DNA of 59,819 nucleotides. Origin: CAZOKZ01 sp964580585 (GTDB taxonomy: Bacteria > Sumerlaeota > Sumerlaeia > SLMS01 > JAHLLQ01). Position 1 is the first letter of the stretch. Each line of letters begins with the position of its first letter. Both the position numbers and the translations under genes were made by a program. Positions 25,336 through 35,188 of this stretch are shown piece after piece. The stretch spans positions 1 to 59,819 of the forward strand of contig CAZOKZ010000023.1 in assembly GCA_964580585.1 (NCBI GenBank), read 5' to 3'. Under the pieces are notes generated by a model, which searched no databases, was not told the origin of the DNA, and saw only the letters and a program-made list of their open reading frames with translations.

Positions 25336-26866
25336 TTTCCCAACCTCCTTCGAATCTACCAGATACGCGCGTAACTCCCAGACTCGCTTGATTCCAATCG
25401 CGGGCAGCGGCGTGCGCTTCCAAGCGGGCTTTGAGTAGTGCTCTCTCGGCATCGAGCAAATCTAGGAAATTTACGCGACCGCTGGTGTAACCGCTCAGGC
25501 TGACTTCGTAGGCGGATTGACTTTGCGGCAAAACGATTTCATCGATCAGATGTTTTTCGCGCAACGTAATATCAAGTTCTTGAACCGTCGATTGCGCCAT
25601 GGCGCGCGTTTGCGCCAGCACATGATCGAGTTGAGCGCGCTCGGCATTGAGCTTGTCGCGCATCTCCGCCAGATAAGCTTCGGCTTGCGCATAAGCAGGA
25701 AGCTCGCGCGTTTTCGCCATCGTACCGTAGGGCATGTTGGATTTGTCGGGCGAGGCATCGGGTTTCATACCGCGTTCGAATGTGCTGTATCCTTGGCTGG
25801 CGATGGGGCGATTCATCACTTCGCCAAGGCGAATCGCGGTTTCCATGCGTTTGACTTTTGTTTGTTGCATTAATACTTCCTGGCGCGAATTTTCGGCAAG
25901 CTCTCGTAGTTCCATGAACGTGGGGACGGAGTCGGGAAGGTTCATTTCGGCAGGTACGCCAAGCGGGGCGTCGGCGGATCGATCGAGTTGTGCGTTGATC
26001 TTTGCGGCGATTGATAATTTTTGCGCACCTAAATCCATTAGCATGTTACGTTGGCGTTCGAGTTCTGTTTGTACTTTAATTAAGTCGGCTTGTGTGGCTT
26101 TGCCCGATTCATATCGACGCTCCACCACATCGAGGAGTCCTTGAGTTAGTTCAACGTTTTCTCGCGTAGTTTGTTCCGCGCGATTCAAATATTGATATTG
26201 ATAATAGAGGTTGCCCGTTTCCACCACCGCGTCGCGCAACGTCTTTTGCCAATCGACTTCCGCAAGATGAACTTGTTGGCGTACTAACTCGCCTTTCAAA
26301 CCGATCATTCCAGGCCAAGGCGTGAATTTTTTGCTCATCTCTTTATTCATCGGCTTGCCGGATTCGACGTTCAAATATTTTGTAAAGGAACGATATTCGG
26401 CGATGAGTGAATCGAGGTATTCTGCCTGACTGTATTGGTCGAGAGTCGCTTGCCAACGATGACGGGCAGCGCGAACGGATGGATTGCGAAACGCCACCGC
26501 GAGCAACAAATCGTGCGCAACGACTTGAGTTCCTATGTCAGAAGCAAATATTTCCGAATCGGCGAAACGCTGTTGGGCTTCATTGAACTGAGCTGCTTCA
26601 ATTCCATAAAATTCTTCTGCGAGTTCGACGAATGTATCTTTAGGGGCGAGTTTCGAGCGCATTTCATCCGCACTGGAATCCGGGATATTATCCACTTCTT
26701 CAGCGGGATTATCATTTGTTAATTCAAGCGTTCGCTGGAGATAAGACGGCGGGCGATTGGTTTCATACTCATCGAGTTGTTTGCGATAACCCGCACAACC
26801 ACTCAGCAGGAGGAGCATCATCGTGATAGGCAAAAACCGTCGGATATTCAAGGGGATTCGATTCAT
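25325..26866 (-). CDS. TolC-type outer-membrane efflux lipoprotein 1
   Basis: 513 aa. Lipoprotein signal peptide with lipobox LLSGC, then two long helical hairpin repeats of the OEP/TolC fold (Gln/Ala/Glu-rich, with NLYYQYQYLNRAEQTTREN and YEVSLSGYTSGRVNFLDLLDAERALL near the end). It would form the outer-membrane channel of a tripartite pump. It overlaps the second outer-membrane factor gene by 4 bp (ATGA). Two different outer-membrane factors in one operon is unusual; one may serve another substrate or form a mixed trimer. Confidence 0.85.
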   Translation of the reverse strand: MNRIPLNIRRFLPITMMLLLLSGCAGYRKQLDEYETNRPPSYLQRTLELTNDNPAEEVDNIPDSSADEMRSKLAPKDTFVELAEEFYGIEAAQFNEAQQRFADSEIFASDIGTQVVAHDLLLAVAFRNPSVRAARHRWQATLDQYSQAEYLDSLIAEYRSFTKYLNVESGKPMNKEMSKKFTPWPGMIGLKGELVRQQVHLAEVDWQKTLRDAVVETGNLYYQYQYLNRAEQTTRENVELTQGLLDVVERRYESGKATQADLIKVQTELERQRNMLMDLGAQKLSIAAKINAQLDRSADAPLGVPAEMNLPDSVPTFMELRELAENSRQEVLMQQTKVKRMETAIRLGEVMNRPIASQGYSTFERGMKPDASPDKSNMPYGTMAKTRELPAYAQAEAYLAEMRDKLNAERAQLDHVLAQTRAMAQSTVQELDITLREKHLIDEIVLPQSQSAYEVSLSGYTSGRVNFLDLLDAERALLKARLEAHAAARDWNQASLGVTRVSGRFEGGWENGS

Positions 26867-28236
26867 TTGTTCACCTCCGTTTTAGGAAGCGTTTGTTCTG
26901 CTGTTGTCCCGATGGCTTTTTCCAAGCGTCCAATCGCTTGTCCATGATCGGCAAGTGCGCGATTTCGTGCGAGAAGAAAATTATGATAAGCGAGCGTCGA
27001 TTCCAGAACATTGGAATAGGAACCTGCGTCTGCGCGAAAATCCAATTCAGCTTGCTGCATCACGGAGTCGGCCTGGGGAATTAGTGTATCATTATACAAA
27101 TCAAAAAGACGCTCCGTTACAGTCGATTGAAAATAAGCAGTCGCAATGGCGCGTCGTGTGGTGTTTAATTCGTTGAGCGCCATTGCGACGGAAGCTTCTT
27201 CGAGTGCTTTCTTTTCTTTAATCAAAGCGCGGTTACGATTTTCCCAGATAGGCAGATTCATGGAAACCATCCCAATCAACGGATCCTTTCCACTATCCAA
27301 AACACCCGGCATGAGTGCGTCACCGGTAAATATTTTGTTAACCCCCAAACTAACATCGGGGATTCGGCTGAGACGTGCTAGGAATTCGTTGTATTGCGCT
27401 CGTTGTATTTCCAACCCGCGTATCTTAAGCATTTGCGAATAAGCACTTCCACGTTCATAGAAATCGTTCAGATTGTCCGACACAGGATAAATAGGTGCAT
27501 TAGTGATCGGGCCAATTATTGTGTCAGGAGGTAAGTTTAACAAGGATTTCATTCGTTCGGCTTGAGCAGCGCGGTTTTCATGTAACAGAATGAGGTCGTA
27601 TTCCAACTGAGCCGCCTGGCTTTCGGCGCGAAACGCTTCGCCCAACTGCGTGCGGCCCGAATTGAGTTCCCCGTATGCCAGCAAACCTTGGTTGTGAAGT
27701 TGCGATGTGATTTGCTCCGTAATCGGGATTGCCTGATCGAGATAATAGAGTTCGTACCACGAATCCTTAATATCAATAACCGTGTCGCGAATGGCGGTTT
27801 CGTAACGTATTTGTGCAATAGCGGCTTGTTTTTCTGCGGTTTTTCCTCGCGCCCAAAGTTTTTGCGGCCATGGAATGGGTTGCGAAATACCAATGTTTCC
27901 TTCCTGCGGGCCGACGCGCGTTTCCACGCTTTCAAATTGATACCCGCCTGAAAGCATTGGGTCGGGCGGTGTGTGGGCCTGCGGAATGCGTTGAATGGCC
28001 GCCAACCATTGTTGACGTTCTGCCAACAACATGGGATTGCGTTCCATCGCTAAAGTTATTGCCTGATGCAGCGTTGGCTCATTTCCCAGTTGCATGGCGA
28101 CTTTGGGTTCAAGCGGCTTTTGATATTCCGTGCGCCATTTATCGGGTGAATCCCATTTCTTAACATTCGGTGCGGCGCAACCAACCAGCATGAGCAACAT
28201 CGAAATAGTCAATACCGTTTGGGGAATAATATTCAT
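26863..28236 (-). CDS. TolC-type outer-membrane efflux lipoprotein 2 (CusC-like)
   Basis: 457 aa from ATG28236 (MNIIPQTVLTIS), which overlaps the CusA-like stop by 4 bp; the longer frame is a shadow of the pump gene. Lipobox LMLVGC, then the OEP fold with TLHQAITLAMERNPMLLAER, DTVIDIKDSWYELYYLDQA and SLNLP-type segments. It is the most likely cognate channel for the RND pump given direct coupling. The next gene, outer-membrane factor 1, also overlaps by ATGA. Confidence 0.87.
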   Translation of the reverse strand: MNIIPQTVLTISMLLMLVGCAAPNVKKWDSPDKWRTEYQKPLEPKVAMQLGNEPTLHQAITLAMERNPMLLAERQQWLAAIQRIPQAHTPPDPMLSGGYQFESVETRVGPQEGNIGISQPIPWPQKLWARGKTAEKQAAIAQIRYETAIRDTVIDIKDSWYELYYLDQAIPITEQITSQLHNQGLLAYGELNSGRTQLGEAFRAESQAAQLEYDLILLHENRAAQAERMKSLLNLPPDTIIGPITNAPIYPVSDNLNDFYERGSAYSQMLKIRGLEIQRAQYNEFLARLSRIPDVSLGVNKIFTGDALMPGVLDSGKDPLIGMVSMNLPIWENRNRALIKEKKALEEASVAMALNELNTTRRAIATAYFQSTVTERLFDLYNDTLIPQADSVMQQAELDFRADAGSYSNVLESTLAYHNFLLARNRALADHGQAIGRLEKAIGTTAEQTLPKTEVNK

Positions 28237-31200
28237 GTGGAAGCAACCTCCTGTGGCGTTGTTTCGTCGGATTCTTTCATACGCCATCCTCTCCAAATAT
28301 AGAAGATCACCGGATAAACAAGTAGTTCCATAATGAAACTGGTGAGAATACCGCCGATCATGGGGACGGCAATGCGCTTCATGGTGTCGGCCCCCGATCC
28401 CGTGCTCCAGAGAATGGGAACCAGACCTATTAATGTTGTCATAACAGTCATTACTTTTGGACGAACACGTTGCACAGCGCCGTGGAAGATGGCTTCGCGC
28501 AGTTGTATTAACGAATTCAACTTCCCCTCTTTTTTCCACTTCTCATAGGCGATATCCAAGTATAATAACATCACTTGACCCGTTTCCGCATCAAGACCCG
28601 CAAGGGCAATGATACCGACCCAGACGGCGACGGACATGTTGTAATCGAGCCAATGCAGCAGCCAAAACGCGCCGACAAGACTAAAGGGAACGGCAAGAAG
28701 AATAATACAAGTTTTCGCCAAGCTCTTTGTGCTCAGATAAATGATAAAGATAATAATCAATAATGTCAGCGGAATGACGACGGAGAGTTTTTCTTTCGCT
28801 CGTTGCATGTATTCGAACTGACCAGACCAACCGATTGAATATCCGGCGGGAAGTACAATTCTACCATCTTGCAATGCCGAATCGACAGCCGTTTGAGCGT
28901 GCTTGACGTAAGTTCCCACGTCGATATTTTGAATATCAACATATACCCAGGCATTCGGACGGCTTTGTTCGGACTTGATTCCCGGCGCACCTTCTTCGAA
29001 TGTAAACGTTCCTAAATCACCAAGCGGAACTTGAAATCCCTGAGGCGTTGGAACGAGCACTTTTTTTAATTCATCCACATTGTCGCGCATTTCGCGCGGG
29101 TAACGCACATTGATCGGATAACGTTCAAGTCCTTCGACTGTGGTGGAAACGTTCATGCCCCCAATCGCAGACATGAACACATCCTGCACATCGCCAACAG
29201 TCAGACCGTAGCGCTGGATCGCCATTCGGTCAGGTCTGAAATTAACATATCGCCCTCCCATCACGCGTTCTGAATAAACACTAAGAGTATTTGGAACTTC
29301 ACGAACGACGGCTTCGATTTGTTCGCCGATTGTTTGCAACGTTCGTAAATCGGAACCGCTGACTTTAATTCCAACGGGTGTTTTAATACCCGTAGATAAC
29401 ATGTCGATTCGCGTTTTAATCGGCATGGTCCACGCATTAGTAAGACCCGGAAATTTGATTTCGCGGTTTAGTGCATCGATCAGATCGTTTGGCGTTCGTT
29501 TGCGATGGGCAATGACGTTCCGATTATCGTCTAGTATATCAACCTCGGGCCATTCTGCTTCTGGTTTTAATTGAATGGTGGTTTCAATCATTGTTAGCGG
29601 TGCAGGGTCCGTTGCTGTTTCCGCGCGTCCTATTTTTCCATAGACGTTTTCTACTTCGGGAAACGACGCGATGATTTTGTCGGTTTGCTGAAGTATTTCT
29701 TTCGCTTTGGTGACACTGATTCCAGGAAGCGTTGTTGGCATATAAAGCAGGTCGCCTTCGTAAAGCGGCGGCATGAATTCGCTTCCCAGTTTACGCATTG
29801 GATAAATTGCGGTGACCACAATGACTATTGCCACGCTGATAACAATCCATGCGCGTTTACGTGTATGAATTAATGCTTCAAGTATAGGTTGATATAAACG
29901 AATCAACCATCGATTGATGGGGTTTTTGTCTTCTGGATGCAGCGTTTGAGGTAACAGTGCAACGAAAACCAGAACGCCAACAAAGATTGCAAGCAGTGTG
30001 CTTGTAGTGCCCGAAAAACCGAGTCGATCTGCAAGGATTCCAGTAAGTCCCGCTACGACGATCGGCGAGCCAATTAAAGCCAAACGTTGACGCAACCGCG
30101 ACCACGATTCGGGAATCATGCGTTTGCGAATGAAAAAGCCTGCCAGCACTGGCGACACGGTGATTGCCAGGAATGCCGACGCTCCCATGGCGTATGTTTT
30201 GGTCAGCGCCAATGGTCGGAACAGGCGGCCTTCTTGAGCTTCCAACGTAAACACAGGCATGAAGCTGACTGTAATAATTAATAAGGCATAAAAGAGAGTT
30301 GGACCGACTTCTACGCAAGCGTCTTTAATAATATCCCAATGCGCTTTGCCTTTATGGTCGTGCTCGAAATGTTTATGAACATTTTCCAATATAACAATCG
30401 AAGCATCCACCATGGCGCCAATGGCGATTGCGATGCCGCCAAGGCTCATAATATTGGCACCAAGACCTTGAGCGTGCATGATAATAAAGCTCATCATGAC
30501 GGCTAACGGTAATGTCAATATAGGTACTAATGCGCTTCGAAAGTGAAGAAGGAAAAGAATGATAACCAATGAAACGGCAAGCGATTCTTCCAGTAATGTA
30601 TGTTGCAATGTCTCGATGGCACGCTCGATCAAACTGGTTCGATCGTAACCCACGTGAAGTTCAACGTCTGCGGGGAGAGATTTTTTTAACTCGGCTAATT
30701 TTTCCTCGACACGCTCGATTGTTTCAAGCGTGTCCGCACCGTATCGCACCACGACGATTCCGCCAACAGCTTCGCCCTTGCCGTTCCAATCTAAAATACC
30801 ACGCCGCATTTCAGGCCCAGCGTCCACATGCCCCAAGTCGCTTATTAATATTGGTGTCCCGTCCTCGCGTACGCCAACAGCGATATTTTCGATTTCGCTA
30901 ACGGTTTTGTTACTACGAGCGATGTCGATAGAAATACCTTGATCCGTGGCTTCCTGCTGCTCTTCGGCGTCCAGGCTTCCAAGATACCCCATCCCGCGTA
31001 ACATATATTCCGTTTCGGCCATTTCGATCGTACGCCCGCCGACTTCGTTGTTCGACCGTTGAATCGCCGTGCGGATTTTCTGAATAGGGATTCCATAAGC
31101 ACGCAATTTTTCCGGTTCAACGGTAACTTGATATTGCCGCACAAATCCGCCCAGTGAGGCAACTTCGCTAACGCCTTGCACTCCGGTCAATTCATACTTT

Positions 31201-31685
31201 AAGTACCAATCTTGAATCGAACGCAGTTGAGACAAATCGCGCGTTTCACTTGTTAATGTATATTGATACGCCCAACCGACACCCGTGGCATCGGGGCCGA
31301 GTTGCGGCGAAACGCCTTTCGGTAATTGAGATTGTAATTGGGATAAGTATTCGAGAACACGACTTCGCGCCCAATACATATCGGTACCGTCTTCGAAAAT
31401 AACATACACAAAGGAATAATTATAGAACGAATATCCGCGCACGACTTTGGCATAAGGAACTGCGAGCATTTTAGTCGTGACGGGATACGTAATTTGGTCT
31501 TCAACAATGCGTGGCGCTTGCCCAGGGTATTCCGTATAGATAATTACCTGCACGTCGGACAAATCGGGAATCGCATCGAGACGAATATTTTTCGCCGCGA
31601 AAATGCCACCCGCCGTAATAACGGCCATCATTAAAATGATGATAAATTTATTGTTGATGGAGAATTCAATAATTCGACGAATCAT
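28233..31685 (-). CDS. cusA: Heavy-metal RND efflux pump (CusA/CzcA family)
   Basis: 1150 aa, proton-driven inner-membrane pump of the HME-RND group. N-terminal MIRRIIEFSINNKFIIILMM, two large periplasmic loops, and the TM4 proton-relay motif GAMVDASIVILENVHKHFE, which fits the Cu/Ag (CusA-type) branch better than the Co/Zn/Cd branch. Late motifs WVGIIALAGLDAETGQVMLL and RVRPKVMTVMTTLIGLVPIL are typical. It is about 100 residues longer than E. coli CusA; at about 520-585, before HPEDKNPINRW, there is an insertion with two extra hydrophobic stretches (LALIGSPIVVAGLTGILADR and TLLAIFVGVLVFVALL). Coupled by 4-bp overlaps to the adaptor gene and the outer-membrane gene. Confidence 0.9.
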   Translation of the reverse strand: MIRRIIEFSINNKFIIILMMAVITAGGIFAAKNIRLDAIPDLSDVQVIIYTEYPGQAPRIVEDQITYPVTTKMLAVPYAKVVRGYSFYNYSFVYVIFEDGTDMYWARSRVLEYLSQLQSQLPKGVSPQLGPDATGVGWAYQYTLTSETRDLSQLRSIQDWYLKYELTGVQGVSEVASLGGFVRQYQVTVEPEKLRAYGIPIQKIRTAIQRSNNEVGGRTIEMAETEYMLRGMGYLGSLDAEEQQEATDQGISIDIARSNKTVSEIENIAVGVREDGTPILISDLGHVDAGPEMRRGILDWNGKGEAVGGIVVVRYGADTLETIERVEEKLAELKKSLPADVELHVGYDRTSLIERAIETLQHTLLEESLAVSLVIILFLLHFRSALVPILTLPLAVMMSFIIMHAQGLGANIMSLGGIAIAIGAMVDASIVILENVHKHFEHDHKGKAHWDIIKDACVEVGPTLFYALLIITVSFMPVFTLEAQEGRLFRPLALTKTYAMGASAFLAITVSPVLAGFFIRKRMIPESWSRLRQRLALIGSPIVVAGLTGILADRLGFSGTTSTLLAIFVGVLVFVALLPQTLHPEDKNPINRWLIRLYQPILEALIHTRKRAWIVISVAIVIVVTAIYPMRKLGSEFMPPLYEGDLLYMPTTLPGISVTKAKEILQQTDKIIASFPEVENVYGKIGRAETATDPAPLTMIETTIQLKPEAEWPEVDILDDNRNVIAHRKRTPNDLIDALNREIKFPGLTNAWTMPIKTRIDMLSTGIKTPVGIKVSGSDLRTLQTIGEQIEAVVREVPNTLSVYSERVMGGRYVNFRPDRMAIQRYGLTVGDVQDVFMSAIGGMNVSTTVEGLERYPINVRYPREMRDNVDELKKVLVPTPQGFQVPLGDLGTFTFEEGAPGIKSEQSRPNAWVYVDIQNIDVGTYVKHAQTAVDSALQDGRIVLPAGYSIGWSGQFEYMQRAKEKLSVVIPLTLLIIIFIIYLSTKSLAKTCIILLAVPFSLVGAFWLLHWLDYNMSVAVWVGIIALAGLDAETGQVMLLYLDIAYEKWKKEGKLNSLIQLREAIFHGAVQRVRPKVMTVMTTLIGLVPILWSTGSGADTMKRIAVPMIGGILTSFIMELLVYPVIFYIWRGWRMKESDETTPQEVAST

Positions 31686-33661
31686 TGTTGTTCGCCCTCC
31701 ATCATGGATTCATGTTGAGTGCTATCTTTCCAATGCGATTCGGAAACGTCACCATGCTCGACTTCGGACGTCGGAACCAGCTTCATATTGCAGTCGGGAC
31801 AACGGCCTGGTTCGTCGTTGACGATATAGGAATGCGATTCCATCGGACAGGTGTACAAAATCGGCATATCCATTGTTGCGTGCTCTTTATTCCAAGCGTG
31901 CTCGGCCATTTTGCCATGTTCGACGGCGGTCGTAGGAATCAGTTTCATTCCGCAATCAGGGCAATCGTTTGCTTGGTCGCTCACGATATAATCGTGCGAA
32001 GGCATCGGGCACGTAAATAGGTCGGGCTCGGTTTCCATTGCCATCGGTTTCGACGCTGGTTGAGACGCGGAGCGCGAAGTAGGTTGGCTTGTTGCGGACA
32101 TTTCATGACCCGAGTGATCCATGCCTTCCATGTCTTCCATGGAATCCATCGACTCCGTCCCCTCGTCTAATATATTATTTGTATTCGTCATGCCGGGGTT
32201 CAGCATTTTCAACGTCGCTTCGCGCAATCGGCTTTCCGAATCGAGCAAGAATTGCCCGCTGACGACAATGCGCTCGCCTGGAGCAAGCCCCTTCAGAACT
32301 TCCAGTTCATTTGTTTTATTTCGTAAACCCGTCTTGATCGCACGCGGTGTGAACTTACCCGGTTCGCTCATCACGAAAGCGACCTCGCGTTCGCCGGTTT
32401 TAATGACGGCCATGGACGGAATCAGTGTTGCTTTGTCTTTCATCCGCGAATCAATGCGAACCGTCGCATACATACCCGGTTTCAAATGGAAATCCGGGTT
32501 GTCGAATTCCATGCGAATGGAAACTTCGCGCGTGCCTTTTTCCAAATAGGGATAAACCGTCGCGATCGTACCAACGAATTCTTCCGACGGCAGGAAATCC
32601 AACGTCATGCGCGCCGATTGACCTTCTTTGATAAAGCCAAGGTCCGACTCGTAGACTTTGCCCATCACCCAAACCGTCGAAAGGTCAGCGATTTGATAAG
32701 CCGGTTGGCCCGCTTTCAAAAAATCGCCTTCTTTTACATTACGATGCGTCACCACACCGTCCAACTGAGCGGAAATCGTCAGCGTTTTATTCGGCGTTTT
32801 CGATGCGCGTAATTGTTCGATCTGCTTATCATCGATGTCGAAATACGAGAGCCGCGATTCGGCGGCTTTCACTCGTGACTCGGCAAGCCGCGCCGTTTGT
32901 TCGTGCCCACTCGCCGTGGCGTTATTCCAATCGCGCAACGCGGTCAGGTATTCCTGCTGGGCGCTGAACAACTCAGGCGAATACAACTCAAACAGCACAT
33001 CGCCCTTCTTAACACTTTCGCCCGTTTTATCGACGTAGACTTTTTCCACCCAACCGTCGATTTTGGTCGTCGCCGTGCCGAGGCCTTCCTCGTTGTACGT
33101 CACTTCACCCACCGTGCGGACGACTTTTTCCAACGGTCCTTGTCGCACCACGTCATAGCGCAACCCCATGTTTTGCTCGGTCACGGGATCGATGGTGATC
33201 GTTGGGCCACCGGAAACCTGGTCCTCGTACACCGGCACCAAATCCATTCCCATGGGGCTTTTGCCCGGTTCGTTGCGGATGTAAGTCGGGTCCATTGGTG
33301 CGCGCCAGTACAGGATTTTGCGCTCCTGATTGCTTGCACTCGAATCGCCGGTCGATTCGCCGCGCGCCGCCAGAATCATCTGCTGACGGTCGCGTTCCAT
33401 CGGAACCAGCTTCATCCCGCACTTCGGACAATCGCCCGGCTCATCCGAAATCACCTCCGGGCACATTCCGCAGGTATACAAGGTTTTTGGTTTAGTCCCG
33501 TCATTTTTTTCCTTCTCGCTGTGGGCCAAGTTATTGTGATCATGGATAGACATCCCAGAACCACCACTCATCAGAACCCCACCTACCCCTCCAATAATCA
33601 AGGATGCAACGACCAGCCCAGGGAGCAGTAATTGACCTTTGAGACGACTTTTTCCCGCCAT
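31682..33661 (-). CDS. cusB: CusB-type periplasmic adaptor with four metal-binding motifs
   Basis: 659 aa from ATG33661, which has AGAGGTGAA upstream (a start at 33679 is possible). N-terminal membrane anchor, then two heavy-metal-binding motifs, YTCGMCPEV...GDCPKCGMKLVP and YWRAPMDPTYIRNEPGKS with PMGMDLVPVYED, the HlyD/CusB body (WVEKVYVDKTGESVKKGDVL, a hairpin, beta-barrel), then at the C-terminus FTCPMPSHDYI...DCPDCGMKLIP and YTCPMESHSYI...RCPDCNMKLVP. The adaptor connects pump and outer-membrane factor and hands over Cu/Ag. Four such motifs, at both ends, is more than usual. Overlaps the pump gene by 4 bp. Confidence 0.88.
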   Translation of the reverse strand: MAGKSRLKGQLLLPGLVVASLIIGGVGGVLMSGGSGMSIHDHNNLAHSEKEKNDGTKPKTLYTCGMCPEVISDEPGDCPKCGMKLVPMERDRQQMILAARGESTGDSSASNQERKILYWRAPMDPTYIRNEPGKSPMGMDLVPVYEDQVSGGPTITIDPVTEQNMGLRYDVVRQGPLEKVVRTVGEVTYNEEGLGTATTKIDGWVEKVYVDKTGESVKKGDVLFELYSPELFSAQQEYLTALRDWNNATASGHEQTARLAESRVKAAESRLSYFDIDDKQIEQLRASKTPNKTLTISAQLDGVVTHRNVKEGDFLKAGQPAYQIADLSTVWVMGKVYESDLGFIKEGQSARMTLDFLPSEEFVGTIATVYPYLEKGTREVSIRMEFDNPDFHLKPGMYATVRIDSRMKDKATLIPSMAVIKTGEREVAFVMSEPGKFTPRAIKTGLRNKTNELEVLKGLAPGERIVVSGQFLLDSESRLREATLKMLNPGMTNTNNILDEGTESMDSMEDMEGMDHSGHEMSATSQPTSRSASQPASKPMAMETEPDLFTCPMPSHDYIVSDQANDCPDCGMKLIPTTAVEHGKMAEHAWNKEHATMDMPILYTCPMESHSYIVNDEPGRCPDCNMKLVPTSEVEHGDVSESHWKDSTQHESMMEGEQQ

Positions 33662-33692
33662 ATTCTTCACCTCTGACATTCATTTAACTTTA

Positions 33693-34019
33693 TTAGGTTT
33701 TGGAGTCCGGCAGTGATTCTCCGGTTCGAATACGCAACACGACGTCAAGTTGCTCGACATAGACCAAACCATCTCCCGCTTCGCCTGTCTGAGCTGCATC
33801 CAACAGGGCATTAACGATGATGGGTAAACGGGATTCGTCCTCGATGATTTCAATCCGAGCATGTGGCGCCATCCAATCTGCGCGACAGAAATCCGCATAC
33901 TGGCCATAGCCTTTCACGCGACTGACGGTAATACCGGGAACGCCTACGGCTTTGAGTGCATTTTCCACCGCTTCGAGACGCGAATCCCTGATGATTGCGG
34001 TGATTTTGTTGATTGCCAT
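33693..34019 (-). CDS. PII-like protein heading the metal-efflux operon
   Basis: 108 aa with the ferredoxin-like PII fold: KITAIIRDSRLEAVENALKAVGVPGITVSRVKGYG at the start, a shortened T-loop region, and the nucleotide-binding AQTGEAGDGLVYVEQLDVVLRIRTGE at the end. PII variants associated with CusABC-type operons (the PII-NG group) are known and are thought to sense adenine nucleotides rather than glutamine. The usual T-loop tyrosine is absent. AAGGGGG precedes the start. It lies 31 bp upstream of the adaptor gene, first in the operon. Confidence 0.82.
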   Translation of the reverse strand: MAINKITAIIRDSRLEAVENALKAVGVPGITVSRVKGYGQYADFCRADWMAPHARIEIIEDESRLPIIVNALLDAAQTGEAGDGLVYVEQLDVVLRIRTGESLPDSKT

Positions 34020-34181
34020 GGGAAGCCCCCTTCCGAGTCGAAACTCTTTTCAGAGACTACTTCTAGGCAACCATTGGTCCACTCGCCAACAGATCACGTC
34101 GATTTTATTAATCCTTGACAAATAAGGACTTATGCCAAGTGTTGTTGCAAAAAATAAATTTTCACTTCTTGCTTCATTGAT

Positions 34182-34670
34182 TTGCAGCACAAACAATCAC
34201 TCTATTTAAAGAATTTGATTCTCCTGAAACTTAAAAGACTTGGCGCATTAGAAAAGAGATTTCTGATTATCAACCTGGTTTTTTCGACCAAGAAATCCGT
34301 CTATCCCATGGTTGGTGATTTCAACGGTGATACCTTGGGCGACATCTTGTATTTGAAAGAAACCCATATTGGCAAACTCCATATTTTTTTCGCCAAAGCA
34401 GAAGGTGGTTTTCAGGAACCCTACTGGGCACCGTCTTATCTGTATTTCCAAACCAATCCGGATCGCGGTAACGACTGGACGGTGTTCGCGGCGGATATGA
34501 ACAGTGATGGAAAGGACGATTTGGTACAGCTCACAGAGTATTCAAGCGTCTGGATTGCCTATTCAACGGGCACGGGTTTTCAAACACCGGTGTTCGGGGG
34601 GGGGACCGATTTTCAAAGTAAGCCCCACGGCCCGTACCAAACGTTTATCGGGCGATTCGTCGAACAGTAA
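34182..34670 (+). pseudogene. Truncated FG-GAP/VCBS repeat fragment
   Basis: About 120 recognisable residues from MVGDFNGDTLGDILYL (34308) to the stop. It contains two FG-GAP-like calcium repeats (GDFNGDTLGD and AADMNSDGKDDLVQLTEYSSVWIAYSTGTGFQ) and ends with a tail like GPYQTFIGRF. Both the order and the C-terminal end match the last two modules of the large protein at 53387-56464 (VADIDRDGRDDLVQLTDTGEVW...GPWQVFVVK). The 5' portion and signal peptide are missing, so it looks like the surviving 3' end of a paralogue. The 162 bp upstream of it hold nothing recognisable. Confidence 0.65.
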
Positions 34671-35188
34671 ATGGGATATCTTCAAACAAATTCAGCTTCG
34701 TTAGGATTAGTCCTGGTTTCTCACCCACTATGATCTTCCTGTTTTATCTTTTGCTGTTCAATGAGCCGCCTGCTCAATTAGCAAAACGACCTCCTGTTTT
34801 TGCTCAGGTTTCACGGTCGGTTTTATGCTCTCCGCTCCAAGCTCAGCAGAGGAATTCTTTATCAACCGTTAATCAAGAACCAATTAGCAGAATAATCAAT
34901 CGAGCCGAAATCCAGTCTTTTCAATCAAACATCGTCGCGGAATGATCTAGTGTTCCAGCAGAATTACTCGAAATGAAATATGCCTACTAAGGCCAATAAA
35001 ATCAACTATTCATGGTGATTTATCAATTTATCTTTATCAATAGCGATTCTTTTGTCTCCTTTGTATTATCACCTGGTGGATTGCCTGCGTCCCGTTGCGC
35101 CTGGTTGCGTTCGGTGGCGTCTGGCGACATGGAAGGTGGGCTCCCCGGTAGTTTTTATCACCTGCCGGGGAGCCACTATTTGTTGTTC
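34671..35188. other. Intergenic region with a strong inverted repeat
   Basis: No supported gene. At 35139-35148 and 35165-35174 there is a perfect 10-bp inverted repeat GGCTCCCCGG/CCGGGGAGCC, just downstream of the recombinase stop on the minus strand. There is no clear T-run, so it could be a terminator or an element end. The interval is AT-rich with only short chance frames. Confidence 0.45.

Noticed and set aside
34730..34945. 71-codon frame after the FG-GAP fragment
   Set aside because: No ribosome binding site or recognisable domain.
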